From: Mycobacterium sp. 236(2023)
GTDB taxonomy: Bacteria; Actinomycetota; Actinomycetes; Mycobacteriales; Mycobacteriaceae
NCBI RefSeq assembly: GCF_029623955.1
Contig: NZ_JARSBP010000003.1
Coordinates: 62,001-126,000 of the forward strand
Length of the DNA: 64,000 bases
Reading direction: 5' to 3'
In this document: positions 63,201-64,000 of the stretch, piece after piece
Position numbering within the stretch: position 1 is the stretch's first letter
How the letters are laid out: the number at the start of each line of letters is the position of its first letter
Notes under the pieces: generated by a model
Databases searched by the model: none
What the model saw: only the letters and a program-made list of their open reading frames with translations
What the model was told of the DNA's origin: nothing
Position numbers and translations under genes: made by a program

Positions 63201-64000
63201 CTTTGTCGACGACCGCCAGGTCCCACCCGGGCAGCGGAAGGCCGATGCTGACGGCGCTCCTGTTTGGTTTTCCCGGGTCGCTACGCTCCTGCCCTCCGGA
63301 GCCGTCGAGGCGGGCCGCACAGGCGACGACGGTGGCTTCGGTGGGGCCGTAGGTGTTCCATACTTCGCGGCCTGCCGAGTCTGGTCCGGCCGCGAGCCGT
63401 TCTGCGAGTTCGGGCGGGCAGGCCTCGCCGCCGAAGATCAGCAGCCGCACCGCTTCCAGTGCTTCGGCGGGCCACAGCGAGGCCAGCGTCGGCACCGTCG
63501 AGACGACCGTGATGTCGCGGGACACCAGCCACGGGCCGAGGTCCATTCCGCTGCGCACCAGCGACCGCGGAGCGGGCACCAGACAGGCGCCGTGACGCCA
63601 CGCCAGCCACATCTCCTCGCAGGAGGCGTCGAACGCCACCGACAGCCCGGCCAGCACGCGGTCTCCGGGGCCCAGCGGGTTGTTCTGCAGGAACATCTTC
63701 GCCTCGGCGTCGACGAAGGCCGCCGCGTTGCGGTGGGTGACGGCCACACCCTTCGGGGTGCCGGTGGACCCGGACGTGAAGATGATCCACGCGTCGTCGC
63801 GGCTCAGCGGCGCCGTCGCGCGCCAGCCGCGCGAGGAGCCGGGACCGCGCACGAGGCCCTTCTCGGTGATGACGCCGACGACGGCGGCCTCGGTGAACAC
63901 GAGGTCGGCACGCTCCTGCGGATCGTCGGCGTCCACCGGCACGTAGGCCGCGCCCGCGGCGAGGGTGGCGAGGATCGCGACGTAGAGCGCATAGCTCCCC
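60274..64000 (-). CDS. Pls/PosA-family non-ribosomal peptide synthetase, 5' end outside window
   Basis: The last 1241 residues or so of a membrane NRPS like epsilon-poly-lysine synthetase. The adenylation domain has FTSGSTGTPKGVAVTH, GEVGELVIGG, and KVGGRRIELGEVD. A carrier domain follows with the phosphopantetheine serine in LGGGSLSAAQL. Then come about six transmembrane helices and tandem hexapeptide (LbH) domains with a repeated arrangement (about 600-1180), typical of Pls. The substrate amino acid cannot be read. The frame is open to the window edge. The gene heads a coupled cluster. Confidence 0.9.
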   Translation of the reverse strand, partial: GSYALYVAILATLAAGAAYVPVDADDPQERADLVFTEAAVVGVITEKGLVRGPGSSRGWRATAPLSRDDAWIIFTSGSTGTPKGVAVTHRNAAAFVDAEAKMFLQNNPLGPGDRVLAGLSVAFDASCEEMWLAWRHGACLVPAPRSLVRSGMDLGPWLVSRDITVVSTVPTLASLWPAEALEAVRLLIFGGEACPPELAERLAAGPDSAGREVWNTYGPTEATVVACAARLDGSGGQERSDPGKPNRSAVSIGLPLPGWDLAVVDKEGRPVGVGEVGELVIGGVGLARYLDPEKDAEKYASSATLAWSRAYRSGDLVRLEADGLYFMGRADDQVKVGGRRIELGEVDTALVNLPGVSGGAAAVRKTASGTPLLVGYIAVAPGLEGTFDVANARALLAGSLPAALVPRLVVVDELPTRTSGKVDRNALPWPVDDPTDDGADLGGTLGWLAGLWREVLASPIDGPEADFHALGGGSLSAAQLVAALRQRYPQVTVADLYDHPRLGSLAGYLDELAPPPAVETRTVKPVSALTQAVQVALTVPLAMLTGMQWVVWLAVANNVAAELSLVDWVRPISWWWVLGGFLLFVAPPGRMGIAVFGARILVGNLQPGTYRRGGSVHLRLWLAERLAEASGAENMAGAPWLVYYARALGNKIGSGVDLHSAPPVTGMLTLGHRCSIEPEVDLTGHWIDGDQFHVGPITVGNDATVGARTTLLPGAVVGKNADVAPGSGVVGKVKNGQYWKGSPAIKSGKAKHPWPDHRPPRAPLWVAMYGLTSMLLGSLPLAALAAGLAVIGWAVRGTSSVTSAILPALVWVIPATTAAVVVYALLTFVGVRVLSLGLNEGYHPVRSRSGWQLWATERLMDAARNYLFPVYAGLLTPWWLRLLGAKIGKGTEISTALMIPKFTVVDDGAFLADDTMVASYELGGGWIHVARATVGKRAFLGNSGITQPGRRVPDDGLVAVLSATPHKAKAGSSWLGSPPVRLRRQPTAADALRTFHPSTRLKVLRATVETFRFLPVIVTFAIGVAVLLTIQHMAVSYGWPWAGVAAGPILLVAGAVAGGIAVVAKWLLVGRIAAIEHPLWSSFVWRNEVSDTFVETVAAPWFARAASGTPVMNLWLRGLGAKIGRGVWCETYWLPEADLVTLEKGATVNRGCVVQTHLFHDRIMRMDTVVLEEGATLGPHCVALPAARIGAAATVGPASLVMRGDEVPPSTRWQGNPIAPWNPRKKRSESTDSKPKKSAAA

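Overview
The window is about 64 kb of high-GC DNA from a mycobacterium, most likely a non-tuberculous, fast-growing (Mycolicibacterium-type) species. From about 14.1 to 51.5 kb the gene order follows the M. tuberculosis block from Rv3684 down to Rv3644c, read in the opposite orientation. It contains clear mycobacterial hallmarks: ponA2, whiB4, the paired Rv3679/Rv3680 ATPases, crp, marP, the Tad-like pilus genes, the Ms1 (MTS2823) and 6C small RNAs, cspA, topA and the Rv3645-type adenylate cyclase.

Left part (1 to 14 kb) is accessory. It holds the start of an alcohol dehydrogenase, an F420-dependent oxidoreductase, a PAP2 phosphatase, a probable type II restriction-modification pair (2.2 to 4.8 kb) and an SRPBCC protein. 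Next comes a type VII secretion-linked locus (5.4 to 9.0 kb): an EspG-like chaperone gene faces a three-gene operon that encodes a WXG-type large secreted protein with a glycine-rich hydrophobic tail, followed by two tandem paralogous membrane proteins that look like immunity factors. After it come an AI-2E transporter, a secreted lipase, glutaminase and an MFS transporter.

Middle part (14 to 51.5 kb) is the conserved core: cysteine desulfhydrase/metallophosphoesterase/PonA2; WhiB4; Get3-like ATPases; DUF4177-RidA-MBL operon; Crp; Nth-thioredoxin-NUDIX-MarP operon; EphE and a holin-like protein; S1 protease; Acs; Rv3662c-like protein; Ms1; the Rv3661 HAD phosphatase; 6C RNA; the ssd-tadABC-flp-tadE-tadG operon, in which tadE lacks a start codon; a Ser/Thr kinase not known from this place in M. 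tuberculosis; Rv3651-like protein; MrfA-type helicase; CspA; Rv3647c; TopA; adenylate cyclase; DNA polymerase III delta prime; and tRNA-Thr.

Right part (51.8 to 64 kb) holds an L,D-transpeptidase, a proline-rich secreted protein, a CAP-domain protein, a prolyl aminopeptidase, and a tightly coupled five-gene envelope cluster on the minus strand. In that cluster a Pls/PosA-type non-ribosomal peptide synthetase (cut by the window edge), an M1 metallopeptidase, a flippase-like protein and GalE overlap by 4 bases each, and a GT-C-like membrane protein follows 4 bases later.

Most interesting: the duplicated-immunity T7SS toxin-like locus, the restriction-modification pair, a CRP-type palindrome inside the putative Ms1 promoter, the damaged tadE start, and the NRPS-glycan cluster.
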